Source of the DNA: JAKFEE01 sp036675815
GTDB taxonomy: Bacteria > Pseudomonadota > Alphaproteobacteria > Rhodospirillales > Magnetospirillaceae
Direction: 5' to 3'
Assembly: GCA_036675815.1 (NCBI GenBank)
Contig: JAKFEE010000005.1
Span: forward strand, 1-64,000
Length of the DNA: 64,000 nt
Positions 1 through 7,757 of the stretch are shown piece after piece (the stretch's first letter is position 1; the number at the start of each line of letters is the position of its first letter). Made by a program: the position numbers and the translations under genes. Below the pieces are notes generated by a model. It made no database searches. It was not told where the DNA came from and was given only the letters and a program-made list of their open reading frames with translations.

Positions 1-301
1 GCAGCTTGGCCACCGCGAGGGGCTGCAGCTCGGCGTCGGAAGCGACGTGGATGCCGCGGTCGGCGCCCATGGCCAGGGCGGTGCGGATGGTCTCCTGGCA
101 GGCGGCGGCGCCCAGCGACACCGTCACCACTTCCGAGGCGACGCCCTTTTCCTTGAGCCGCACCGCCTCCTCGACGGCGATCTCGTCGAAGGGGTTCATC
201 GAGAACTTGACGTTGGCCGTCTCGACGCCCGAGTTGTCCGCCTTGACGCGGATCTTGACGTTGTAATCGACGACCCGCTTGACCGCGACCAGGACCTTCA
301 T
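1..301 (-). CDS. etfB: Electron transfer flavoprotein beta subunit, 5' part only
   Basis: Small subunit of the FAD/AMP heterodimer that takes electrons from acyl-CoA dehydrogenases and passes them to ETF:quinone oxidoreductase. The first 100 codons are present; the gene runs off the left edge of the window. The N-terminus MKVLVAVKRVVDYNVKIRV and the following SMNPFDEIAVEEAVRLKEKG and TALAMGADRGIH segments are characteristic of EtfB/FixA proteins. The start is the ATG at 299-301. The many acyl-CoA dehydrogenases in this window (23.8 and 47.5 kb) would need such a carrier. The product call is secure from these motifs; only the C-terminal part is unseen. Confidence 0.93.
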   Translation of the reverse strand, partial: MKVLVAVKRVVDYNVKIRVKADNSGVETANVKFSMNPFDEIAVEEAVRLKEKGVASEVVTVSLGAAACQETIRTALAMGADRGIHVASDAELQPLAVAKL

Positions 302-391
302 CGCCCCTCCCTCACCGAAAGAAATTTGTACGGACATCTAGACGACCGGGCTTGGCATGGTCAAGCCGAAATTGCCGGCGCGGCTTGATGG

Positions 392-1117
392 TCATTCGCG
401 CCGCAGCGTCATGCGGTAGCGCATGCGCGCGGCGGGATGAATGCTGAACGTCACCTCGAGCGGCTGGTCGTCAGCCCCGAGGTAGCGGCGGATGATCTGC
501 AGGCCGGCCGTGTCGGGCGCGACCGCCAGACGTTCGGCCACCGCCGCCGGAATGATCACCGCCCCCAGGTCCTGCTCGACCCGGCGGATGCTGTGGCCGG
601 CTTCCTCGATCATCACATGCACCGGCGTCACCTCGCCGCCGATCCGATCGCGCAGCCCTTCCAACGACTCGGCCAGATAGATCTGGGTCCAGCACACCGG
701 ATGACCGCCGTCGCGGGAAACGCGCAGGCCTTCGAAGCGCAACCAGCGGCTGTCGTCGGCACAGCCCATAGCCTCGGACAGCGCGCCGCGCACGGTCACC
801 GGCGCCACCCGATCGAGCTCGAGGCGGGTGTCGACGGCATACTGATAGAGTTCGTCGAGCGAGGCCACCGACTGCACGTAGCCGGCCGGCTTGGCTACGG
901 CGCGGACCAGGGTGCCCGCCCCCTGATGGCGCTCGAGCAGGCCCATCTCACTGAGCCGGCGCAAGGCCTCCCGCACCGTGTGGCGCGACACGGCGAAGCG
1001 GGCGCACAGCTCCATTTCCGTGGGGAAGCGGCCACCCACCGGATAGCGCCCCACCGCCAGCTCGGCCAGCAGTTGGCGCTCGACGGCGGCGTAGCGGGTG
1101 TCGGGGCGTTCGGGCAT
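392..1117 (-). CDS. GntR family transcriptional regulator, HutC/UTRA type
   Basis: Predicted DNA-binding repressor of 241 residues. Residues about 8-72 form the winged helix-turn-helix (FPTEMELCARFAVSRHTVRE, then ALRRLSEMGLLERHQGAGT). The remainder matches a UTRA effector-binding domain (SRWLRFEGLRVSRDG, IRRVEQDLGAVIIP, LQIIRRYLGADDQPLEVTFS). An upstream in-frame extension exists, but the ATG at 1117 places the HutC start MPERPDTRYAAVE at the expected distance from the helix-turn-helix. Two palindromes of the same type overlap or precede this start, which suggests autoregulation. The gene lies upstream of and co-directional with etfB, 90 bases away, so it may control etfB; that is inference. 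The effector is unknown. Confidence 0.88.
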   Translation of the reverse strand: MPERPDTRYAAVERQLLAELAVGRYPVGGRFPTEMELCARFAVSRHTVREALRRLSEMGLLERHQGAGTLVRAVAKPAGYVQSVASLDELYQYAVDTRLELDRVAPVTVRGALSEAMGCADDSRWLRFEGLRVSRDGGHPVCWTQIYLAESLEGLRDRIGGEVTPVHVMIEEAGHSIRRVEQDLGAVIIPAAVAERLAVAPDTAGLQIIRRYLGADDQPLEVTFSIHPAARMRYRMTLRRE

Positions 1118-1153
1118 TGTTCGGACAATAGCGCACCGCAATCGTCCGGACAA
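1116..1153. promoter_or_regulatory. Tandem operator-like palindromes at the GntR start
   Basis: ATTGTTCGGACAAT (1116-1129) and TCGTCCGGACAA (1142-1153) share a TTGTyCGGACAA core. Their centres are about 25 bp apart, and the first overlaps the ATG of the HutC-type regulator. HutC-family proteins bind short inverted repeats of this kind, so autorepression is likely. No binding data are available. Confidence 0.55.
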
Positions 1154-1216
1154 GTGGCCGCGCGCATCTGGCGGCGCAGCGAACGGCCCGCCATCGCGAC
1201 ACGCGACCGGGGCTCT

Positions 1217-1328
1217 AACCACAGAGGCACAGAGACACAGAGGCGGCACGGAGCACCCGTCATGCCCGCGAAAGCGGGCATCCAGTCCGCAGGCCTCAGG
1301 AATGGACTCCCGCTTTCGCGGGAGTGAC
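1217..1328. repeat. Intergenic repeats: ACCACAGAGGCACAGAGACA motif plus bipartite REP element
   Basis: 1217-1243 is the widespread ACCACAGAGGCACAGAGACA type of motif. 1259-1328 is a family-1 element: a left arm GTCATGCCCGCGAAAGCGGG and a right arm CCCGCTTTCGCGGGAGTGAC, inverted relative to each other. It sits in the gap between the GntR gene and the downstream lipoprotein gene. Confidence 0.8.
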
Positions 1329-1356
1329 GCTAAACCTGTGGTTCATCACGGCCGGT

Positions 1357-1671
1357 TCACGGGTGTAGTTCCAGCGGCTGGGGGACTTCGGGCTGAGGGC
1401 TGGTAGCCGTGGCGTCCGCCTGCGGCGGCATGGGCACCGCCTCGCCCAGGAGCCGATCGGGCAAGGGCCGCGGCGCCGGCCCGGAATAGCCGAGGAGCCG
1501 GTCGTAATCGGGAGCCAGCGGCCGGGTGTAGCAGCTCGGCGCGGCCAAGGAGGCGTAGCAATAGACGCCGACGAAACGCTCGTCGACCTCATCCCCGGCG
1601 CAGCCGGGCACGAGGCCGGCGGCGCCGAGGGCGACGAGGTGGCGGAGGAGAAGACCAACGTGACGTCGCAT
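1357..1671 (-). CDS. Small predicted lipoprotein of unknown function
   Basis: A 104-residue open frame starting at ATG 1671; a GTG at 1686 would add five residues. The N-terminus MRRHVGLLLRHLVALGAAGL is a basic-then-hydrophobic signal ending in a lipobox-like LVPGC, so the mature protein would be lipidated at Cys and anchored in the envelope. The mature part is short and rich in Tyr, Cys and Pro (VYCYASLAAPSCYTRPLAP, then YDRLLGYSGPAP). Small lipoproteins with this CY...CY...PL pattern occur in alphaproteobacteria, but I cannot name a function. It is bracketed by a REP element and the acrylyl-CoA reductase gene, and its Shine-Dalgarno is weak. Confidence 0.55.
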   Translation of the reverse strand: MRRHVGLLLRHLVALGAAGLVPGCAGDEVDERFVGVYCYASLAAPSCYTRPLAPDYDRLLGYSGPAPRPLPDRLLGEAVPMPPQADATATSPQPEVPQPLELHP

Positions 1672-1721
1672 TTCCCGATGATGCACCAGTCGCGGCTACG
1701 GCGCAGCCGGCCGTCGGGCCA

Positions 1722-2717
1722 TCAGGCATTCACGTCTATGACCACCCTGCCCCGCACATCCCCTTTGAGGATGCGCTTGCCGAGCGCAGGAACTTCGGCC
1801 AGGGAAGCCGTCTCGGTCATGGCGTCGAGCAGATCGAAGGGCAGATCCGTTGCCAGCCGCGACCACGCCTGGCGTCGCCGCTCGATCGGGCACATGGCCG
1901 AATCGATGCCGAGCAGGGCGACGCCGCGCAGGATGAAGGGCAAGACGGTGGTCGGCAGCTCGATGCCGCCGGCGTTGCCGCAACTCGCGACGACGCCGTG
2001 GTATTTCATCTGCGGCAGCACGGCGGCCAGGGTATGGCCGCCGACGGCATCGATGCAGGCGGCCCAGCGCTCGCTGAGCAACGGCCGGCTGGATGGCTCG
2101 GCCAACTCGGCGCGGTCGACGATCAGGCTGGCGCCCAGCCGCTTCAGGTAGTCGTGCGTCTCCGGCCGGCCGGTCGAGGCGGCGACTTCGTAGCCGAGCC
2201 GCGCCAGAACGGCGATGGCGACGCTGCCCAGGCCGCCGGCGCCGCCGGTGATCAGCACCGGCCCCGACGACGGCGCGATGCCGTGGTCCTCCAACGCCAA
2301 TACCGACAGCATTGCGGTGAAGCCCGCGGTGCCGATGGCCATGGCCTGCTTGATCGACATCCCCTGCGGCAATGGCACCAGCCACTCGGCCTTCACCCGC
2401 GCCTTCTGCGCATAGCCGCCCCAGCGGGTCTCGCCGACCCGCCAGCCGGTCAGGATCACCTGGTCACCGGGCATCCAGGTGGGCGATGCCGAACTTTCGA
2501 CAGTGCCGGCGAAATCGATGCCGGGCACGTGCGGGTACTGGCGCACCAGCTTGCCCAGCCCGCCCAGGATCAGGCCGTCCTTGTAGTTGATGGTGGAACA
2601 CTCGACGCGTACGACCACGTCGCCGGGCGGAAGCTCGGCCTCGGTGATCTCGCGGATCGCCGAGCTGACCCTGCCCTCCGTCTCGTCCAGGATCAGCGCC
2701 TTGAACTGCCCGTTCAT
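1722..2717 (-). CDS. acuI: Acrylyl-CoA reductase family protein (AcuI/YhdH, MDR superfamily)
   Basis: NADPH-dependent medium-chain reductase of about 331 residues that in this family reduces acryloyl-CoA to propionyl-CoA, serving acrylate or 3-hydroxypropionate metabolism and detoxification. The YhdH/AcuI hallmarks are the N-terminal FKALILDETEGRV, INYKDGLILGG, HVPGIDFAGTVESS, the GWRVGETRWGGYAQ loop, the nucleotide-binding ITGGAGGLGSVAIAVLARLGYEV and a C-terminal LKGDVRGRVVIDV. There is no zinc-binding cysteine set, as expected. Two ATGs are possible; GGGAG lies 6 bases before the one at 2717 but directly abuts the one at 2723, so 2717 is preferred. The exact physiological substrate is inferred from family only. 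Confidence 0.9.
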   Translation of the reverse strand: MNGQFKALILDETEGRVSSAIREITEAELPPGDVVVRVECSTINYKDGLILGGLGKLVRQYPHVPGIDFAGTVESSASPTWMPGDQVILTGWRVGETRWGGYAQKARVKAEWLVPLPQGMSIKQAMAIGTAGFTAMLSVLALEDHGIAPSSGPVLITGGAGGLGSVAIAVLARLGYEVAASTGRPETHDYLKRLGASLIVDRAELAEPSSRPLLSERWAACIDAVGGHTLAAVLPQMKYHGVVASCGNAGGIELPTTVLPFILRGVALLGIDSAMCPIERRRQAWSRLATDLPFDLLDAMTETASLAEVPALGKRILKGDVRGRVVIDVNA

Positions 2718-2779
2718 GAACATCTCCCTCGCCGGTGATGGCGATCATAGCAAAGGCGCCATCCTCGGTCAGCATGACC

Positions 2780-3520
2780 TCAGGTGAAGGCCTGCAACAG
2801 GGTGCGCATACTCAACAAGATGACGACGCTTCCCACCAGGATCATCATCGGCCGGTCGGGAAGCCGGCTGGCGGCGAAGGCCGCCAGCGGCGCGGCGACG
2901 ACGCCGCCCAGCAGCAGGCCGGCGATGATCGGCCACAGATCGAGGCCGATGGTCAGGACGAAGGTTCCGGTGATGACCGTCGTGACGAAGAACTCGGCGA
3001 GATTGGCGGTACCGACAGCAAAGCGCGGGGCGGTGCCGTGCCCGACCAGGCTCGAGGTCACCATGGTCCCCCAGCCGCCGCCACCTATGGCGTCAAGCAC
3101 GCCGCCGCTGACCCCGAGCACCGGCAGATAGCGCGGCGGATGCGCCTTGGGCGCGGGCCGGCGCCAAGCCCGCCACAGAATGACGAGGCCCATCAGCAAC
3201 AGGTAGATGCTGACATAGGGCCGCACCACGTCCCCTTCGAGGTTGGCCAGGGCGTAGGCACCGACCACGCCCCCTACCATGCCCGGGAATACCAGTCGCC
3301 ACAGGAATTCGACCTTCACATTGCCCATACGCCAATGGCTGAAGCCCGAGACGCCTGTCGTGAATATCTCCGCTGCGTGGATACAGGCGCTGGCGGTCGC
3401 GGGAGGAACGCCGAAGCCCAACAGCACGGTGGTTCCGCTAATTCCGTAGGCCATGCCGATGGCGCCGTCGATGATCTGCGCGGCGAAGCCCACGGCGACG
3501 TACAACAGGAACTCGTCCAT
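2780..3520 (-). CDS. TauE/SafE family sulfite/organoanion exporter
   Basis: Integral membrane protein of 246 residues with about eight hydrophobic segments. TauE/SafE proteins export sulfite or small organosulfur and organic anions. Diagnostic stretches are the N-terminal GFAAQIIDGAIGMAYG repeat and the internal second copy GVSGGVLDAIGGGGWG with TSSLVGHG after it; the two half-repeats are typical of the family. The start at 3520 has a strong GGAGGGG Shine-Dalgarno; the frame stays open upstream, but those codons lie in repeat DNA. It follows the repeat region and precedes acuI by 62 bases on the same strand, so co-transcription is possible. The substrate cannot be read from sequence. Confidence 0.87.
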   Translation of the reverse strand: MDEFLLYVAVGFAAQIIDGAIGMAYGISGTTVLLGFGVPPATASACIHAAEIFTTGVSGFSHWRMGNVKVEFLWRLVFPGMVGGVVGAYALANLEGDVVRPYVSIYLLLMGLVILWRAWRRPAPKAHPPRYLPVLGVSGGVLDAIGGGGWGTMVTSSLVGHGTAPRFAVGTANLAEFFVTTVITGTFVLTIGLDLWPIIAGLLLGGVVAAPLAAFAASRLPDRPMMILVGSVVILLSMRTLLQAFT

Positions 3521-4237
3521 TCCCCCCTCCGGCGCGGAGCACCTGGGGGATATGTGCAGGCGTCGCATATTCAGCAACGACCGGCGGATAGCGCCGCCCT
3601 CCTTCATTCCCGCGAAAGCGACGTGAAAGCGGGAATCCATTGACTCAGGCCCCGGCGAAATCGGCGAAGCCGGTGTTCATGGGCCCCCGCTTTCGAGTTT
3701 TTGAAGAAATGCCGCCATCCGTCCTTAGTCGTCCCCCCCCCCGCGGAAGCGGGGGGCCATTCCTGAGCGCGCGCGCCCCGCTGAGGCGCGACGGCGGAAT
3801 GGATTCCCGCTTTCGCGGGAATGACGAACAGGGGGGCTTTTTCGCCTTTGGCCTTGGAGCGCGGAGCTCCCGCTCCGCATCTCGCGGTTGCGGACCTGGA
3901 GATCCGCGCTTCCGGCCGGGATTGGCTGCCAATGGGTGTCATAATGGTGCCCTCACCCGACGGTCATCACCAGGAGACACGGATGCACACGAATAGCCGC
4001 GAATGAACACGAATGAGGTTCATCTGCTCGTGTGCATTCCTGTTCATTCATATTCGCGATCCCCTCCCCCTCGTCGCCCCCGCGGAAGCGGGAGGCCATT
4101 CCTGAGCGCGCGCGCCCCGCTGAGGCACCGCGGCGGAATGGATTCCCGCTTTCGCGGGAATGACGAACAGGGGGGCGTTTCTTCACAGGCTCTTTCGCGG
4201 GGGTGACGCGGAAAAAGGCGGAGCCTGGGGTCCGGGG
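3521..4237. repeat. Gene-free repeat block with a 97-bp direct duplication
   Basis: Coding evidence is absent from these 717 bases. Contents: a degenerate REP hairpin at 3605-3640; two near-identical 97-bp family-1 elements at 3741-3837 and 4080-4176 (both start CCGCGGAAGCGG and end GACGAACAGGGGGGC); a family-2 element at 3856-3913; and at about 3980-4058 an inverted pair of CGAATGAACACGAATG-type motifs. The region separates two minus-strand operons. Confidence 0.85.
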
Positions 4238-5569
4238 CTACAGCGCCTCGAGGAAGCGCACGGGGCTGCCGGCGGGGTCGCCCAGCAGTTGGTCGTCGCG
4301 CATGACGACGCGCCCGCGCACCACCGTCATGATCGGCCAGCCCATCACCTTCATGCCGTCGAAGGGCGTCCAGCCGCAGCGGCTGGCGATCCACATGTTG
4401 GTGATGCGCCGCTGCGCGGCGAGATCGACGATGGTGAGATCGGCATCATAGCCGGCGGCGATGCGGCCCTTGCCGGCGATGCCGAACACCCGCGCCGGGC
4501 CGGCGCTGGTCAGGTCGACGAAGCGCTGCAGGCTGAGGCGGCCGGCCGCAACATGATCGAGCATCACCGGCACCAGCGTCTGGACGCCAGGCATGCCCGA
4601 GGGGCTTTGCGGATAGGGCTTGTCCTTCTCCTCGCGCGTATGCGGCGCGTGGTCCGAACCGATGACGTCGACCACGCCGTCGGCCAGCGCCTGCCACAGG
4701 GCCGCGCGGTGGCGCTCGTCGCGGATCGGCGGGTTCATCTGCGCATAGGTGCCCAGCCGCTCGTAGCACTCGGGCGCGGCCAGGGTCAGGTGCTGTGGCG
4801 TCACCTCGACCGTGGCGACGGCCTTGTGACGGCGCAACAGCGCCATCTCTTCGGCGCTGGTGACGTGTAGCACATGCACCCGTCGACGCGCCGCCTCGGC
4901 CAGCCGCAACAGCCGCTCGGTCGCAAGCCGCGCCGTCTCGGCGTCGCGCCATTCGGGATGCATGGCCGGCGCAGCACCGCCCTCGACCAGGCTGCGGCGC
5001 TGGCGCAGGCGTCCCTCATCCTCGCAGTGAACGGCGACGCGGCGGTGGCCCGACGCCAGGGCGCGGCGCAGCGCCGTTTCGTCGTCGACCAGGAGGTCGC
5101 CGGTCGACGAGCCCATGAAGATCTTGACGCCGGCGCAACCGGGCATGCGTTCCCACTCGGCCAGATGCTCGACATTGTCGGCGGTGGCGCCGAGGAAGAA
5201 GGCATGATCGACCCAGCACCGCCCCTTGGCGCGGCTCACCTTGTCGGCGATGGCCTCGGCCGTGGTGGTGCCCGGCTTGGTGTTCGGCATCTCGAAGATG
5301 GCGGTGACGCCGCCCAGGGCCGCCGCCGCCGTGCCGGTGGCCAGGTCCTCCTTGTGCTCGAGGCCGGGCTCGCGGAAATGCACCTGGCTGTCGATGACGC
5401 CGGGCAGCACGTGCAAACCCTGGCAGTCGACCACGTCCGCCGCCGTGGCCGTGCCGAGATCGCCGATGGCGGCGATGCGGCCGTCCTTGGCAGCGACGTC
5501 GGCCATGCTGGTGCCGGCAGGGGTGACCACCGAGCCGCCACGGAAGATGATGTCGAACGTCTCGCTCAT
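4238..5569 (-). CDS. pyrC: Dihydroorotase, class I, QVHFREPG subfamily
   Basis: Zinc amidohydrolase of 443 residues expected to cyclise N-carbamoyl-aspartate to dihydroorotate in pyrimidine synthesis. Metal-site and catalytic elements visible: DSQVHFREPG, the carboxylated-lysine segment AGVKIFMGSSTGD, AVHCEDE, VLHVTSAEE and VIGSDHAPHTREEKD. The usual first HxH histidine is glutamine, a feature I associate with a common alphaproteobacterial subfamily, so it is not by itself evidence of inactivity. The start ATG (5567-5569) overlaps the upstream ligase stop as ATGA, indicating translational coupling. The position at the end of a glycan operon is unusual. A hydantoinase-like side role is possible but less likely. 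Confidence 0.85.
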   Translation of the reverse strand: MSETFDIIFRGGSVVTPAGTSMADVAAKDGRIAAIGDLGTATAADVVDCQGLHVLPGVIDSQVHFREPGLEHKEDLATGTAAAALGGVTAIFEMPNTKPGTTTAEAIADKVSRAKGRCWVDHAFFLGATADNVEHLAEWERMPGCAGVKIFMGSSTGDLLVDDETALRRALASGHRRVAVHCEDEGRLRQRRSLVEGGAAPAMHPEWRDAETARLATERLLRLAEAARRRVHVLHVTSAEEMALLRRHKAVATVEVTPQHLTLAAPECYERLGTYAQMNPPIRDERHRAALWQALADGVVDVIGSDHAPHTREEKDKPYPQSPSGMPGVQTLVPVMLDHVAAGRLSLQRFVDLTSAGPARVFGIAGKGRIAAGYDADLTIVDLAAQRRITNMWIASRCGWTPFDGMKVMGWPIMTVVRGRVVMRDDQLLGDPAGSPVRFLEAL

Positions 5570-6804
5570 TGCGACCTCGCCTCGTTTGTCGGCCTTAAGA
5601 CGGCCATGACCAGCATCACCTGGGCCACGATGGTGAACAGCCACCAGCTCTGACCGGCGCCGTAGCCGGGCAAAGCCGCCGCGACGGCCGCCGCCCAGGC
5701 CCCGCCGGCAAGGGCGCGCGGGGCGGACGCCAAGCCAGCGATGGCCCGCAGCGGCAGCAATACCAGGATCAACACAGGGACCATGCCGACCAGCCCCATC
5801 TCCAGCCACACCTGCAGGAAGGTGTTGTGCGGATGAACCGGGATCACCGAGCGATAGCCGAACGGAGGTTCCACGCCGAAATCGGGGATGATCCGGCTGG
5901 CCTCCAGGCCCCAGCCGAGCAGCGGCCGCTCGGCGATGCGCTGGGCGACGAAATCCCAGATGAATACCCGGTGGCGGAAGGACGAAGGCATCCAGTCTGC
6001 GTCGACCCCGCCCGCCGCCGCCAGGCTCGCCACGACCACCGGCTGCAGGAAGACGAGCAGCACGAGCCCCGCCGCCATGATCCGCAGCCACGGGCGGCCG
6101 ATGGCGGCCAGCAACGCGGCGGCGACGATCGCACACAGCATGGCGAAACTGGCGGTCTGCGTGTCGAGAGGCAGCACCAGGGCGGCCATGGCCAGTGGCA
6201 TCACCGCCGCCCAACCGCGCCGCCCCGACAGCCACAAGGCCAACGCCGCCGGCCAGCACAGCAGCACGGCGGTGATGATGCCCTTGTTCATCAGATGCCG
6301 CGGCACCGCCTGCTCGGCCGGTATGCCGTTGAGCAGGCGATGAAGCGGCAGGTCGAGAGCGGCATTCACCCCCGCGACGAGCATGGCGAGGACGAGGCCA
6401 AAGACCAGTGCATCGCCCAAGCGGCAACGCTCGGTGGCGGACAGCGCCTTCACCACCGGCCACAGGACACCAATACAGACCAGAGCACCAAGTATCTGCC
6501 CCGCCTGCTTGAGCGCAGGGCCAGCGTCCAAGGCCCAGATGGCCGATAGCGCGCCAACCATGACCACGACGCCACCGGTGATGAACAGCGCGCGGCCGCC
6601 GGTCATGCGCAGCGGGCGACGTAAGGCCAGATGAGCGCCGAGCGCCGCCAGCGCAAACAGCGACAGCAGCACCACCATGGCGCGCTGGGCGAACAACGGC
6701 AGCAGCGGCGCCACGGCGGCGAAAGCGGCGAGAATGGTTCCGGGCAGCGGTACCCGCGACGTCCATGTTGCCGCAGCGGCCGTGGGTCCAACAAACGGGG
6801 TCAT
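5566..6804 (-). CDS. O-antigen ligase/polymerase-like membrane protein
   Basis: Polytopic membrane protein of 412 residues with about ten to twelve hydrophobic segments and a long periplasmic loop. The Wzy/WaaL signature is in the loop: SFRHRVFIWDFVAQRIAERP, then LLGWGLEASRIIPDFG and VHPHNTFLQVWLEMGLVG. WaaL-type enzymes join O-polysaccharide to lipid A-core on the periplasmic face; Wzy polymerases look similar, so the exact reaction is open. The ATG at 6804 overlaps the stop of the GT9 gene (ATGA), and the stop overlaps dihydroorotase. Context with three glycosyltransferases supports a role in LPS or another surface glycan. Confidence 0.83.
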   Translation of the reverse strand: MTPFVGPTAAAATWTSRVPLPGTILAAFAAVAPLLPLFAQRAMVVLLSLFALAALGAHLALRRPLRMTGGRALFITGGVVVMVGALSAIWALDAGPALKQAGQILGALVCIGVLWPVVKALSATERCRLGDALVFGLVLAMLVAGVNAALDLPLHRLLNGIPAEQAVPRHLMNKGIITAVLLCWPAALALWLSGRRGWAAVMPLAMAALVLPLDTQTASFAMLCAIVAAALLAAIGRPWLRIMAAGLVLLVFLQPVVVASLAAAGGVDADWMPSSFRHRVFIWDFVAQRIAERPLLGWGLEASRIIPDFGVEPPFGYRSVIPVHPHNTFLQVWLEMGLVGMVPVLILVLLPLRAIAGLASAPRALAGGAWAAAVAAALPGYGAGQSWWLFTIVAQVMLVMAVLRPTNEARSQ

Positions 6805-7757
6805 TGTGCCCGTTCCCTGGCAGGAGCCTTCCGGCGAATCCTCGCGATGGCCGCCTCGGCCTCGGTCGCCGGCAGTTCGGCGAGATTGGCGCGGCGCAAC
6901 ACCTCGACGACGGGACCGCGTGGCTGCACCCGGTCGGGGTCGGAGCCATTGGAGAACAGCACCACCACCGGGCAGCCGGTGGCGCTGAACAGGTGCATCG
7001 GGCCGGTGTCGTTGCCCACCGCCACCACCGCGCGCCGGCCGAGATCGGCCAGGTCGGCGAAATCGGTGCGGCCACACAGATTTAGTGCCTGCGGGCACTC
7101 GGCGACGACCGCATCGATGATGGCGGCATCGGCGGCCGTGCCGACCAGCACCGGCGTGATCCCCTGCCCCACCAGCGACCGCGCCACCGCGCCGTAGAGG
7201 GCCGGCGGCGCCAGTTTCTCGGGGCGCGACGGCGCGGTGCCGACGGTGAGCAGCGCGAACGGATCGGCCACCGACGCCGCCATCTCTCCGCCGCCAAGCC
7301 AGGAAACATCCAAAGGCGGCACTTCAGCCATGCCGGCCGCGCGCAACTGACCGGCAAGTTTGTCGACGATATGGCTGTTCTCGGCAACCAAGTCCGGGAC
7401 ATAGTGGGAGCAGCCGGCCACCACCCCCGACCATTCGAGATCGCGGCGGCCAAATTTCAGCGCGCGGTAGAGGGTCGCGGTGCGCTGCTTGCGCTGGAGA
7501 TCGTAGACGCGGGCAAAGCGATGGCGGCGCAGGTTCAACATCAACCGCAGCCACGCCGCGACCTGCCACGGCCGCGGCCGGGCATCGACCACCACCTCGT
7601 CGAAGTACGGACAGGCGCGGCCCAGCGCGGCATAAGGCGCCGTCGTCAACAGCACGACACGATCTCCGGCGTGGCGCCGGCGGATGGCCTTGAAGCAGCC
7701 GCTGGCCATGATGAAATCGCCGAGGGCGCTGAGCTTGATGACGAGGATATCGGCCAT
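6801..7757 (-). CDS. Glycosyltransferase family 9 (heptosyltransferase-like)
   Basis: A 318-residue GT-B fold enzyme of the ADP-heptose:LPS heptosyltransferase family. Supporting segments: the N-terminal ILVIKLSALGDFIMASGCFK, FDEVVVDARPRPW, and the C-terminal donor-binding region AVVAVGNDTGPMHLFSATGCPVVVLFSNGSDPDRVQPRG, where the D-T-G-P-M-H motif is classical for GT9. It probably adds a sugar to the LPS inner core on the cytoplasmic face. The start overlaps the upstream GT4 stop by one base (TGATG) and its own stop overlaps the ligase start. The sugar donor is not determinable from sequence. Confidence 0.88.
   Translation of the reverse strand: MADILVIKLSALGDFIMASGCFKAIRRRHAGDRVVLLTTAPYAALGRACPYFDEVVVDARPRPWQVAAWLRLMLNLRRHRFARVYDLQRKQRTATLYRALKFGRRDLEWSGVVAGCSHYVPDLVAENSHIVDKLAGQLRAAGMAEVPPLDVSWLGGGEMAASVADPFALLTVGTAPSRPEKLAPPALYGAVARSLVGQGITPVLVGTAADAAIIDAVVAECPQALNLCGRTDFADLADLGRRAVVAVGNDTGPMHLFSATGCPVVVLFSNGSDPDRVQPRGPVVEVLRRANLAELPATEAEAAIARIRRKAPARERAQ

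Noticed and set aside
3741..4176. Possible CRISPR-like direct repeat
   Set aside because: Only two 97-bp copies with internal hairpins and a 242-bp non-spacer interval; no array and no cas genes.
4238..5569. Calling the dihydroorotase inactive because the first metal histidine is glutamine
   Set aside because: The remaining metal ligands and the lysine segment are intact, and the QVHFREPG form is, to my knowledge, common in alphaproteobacteria.
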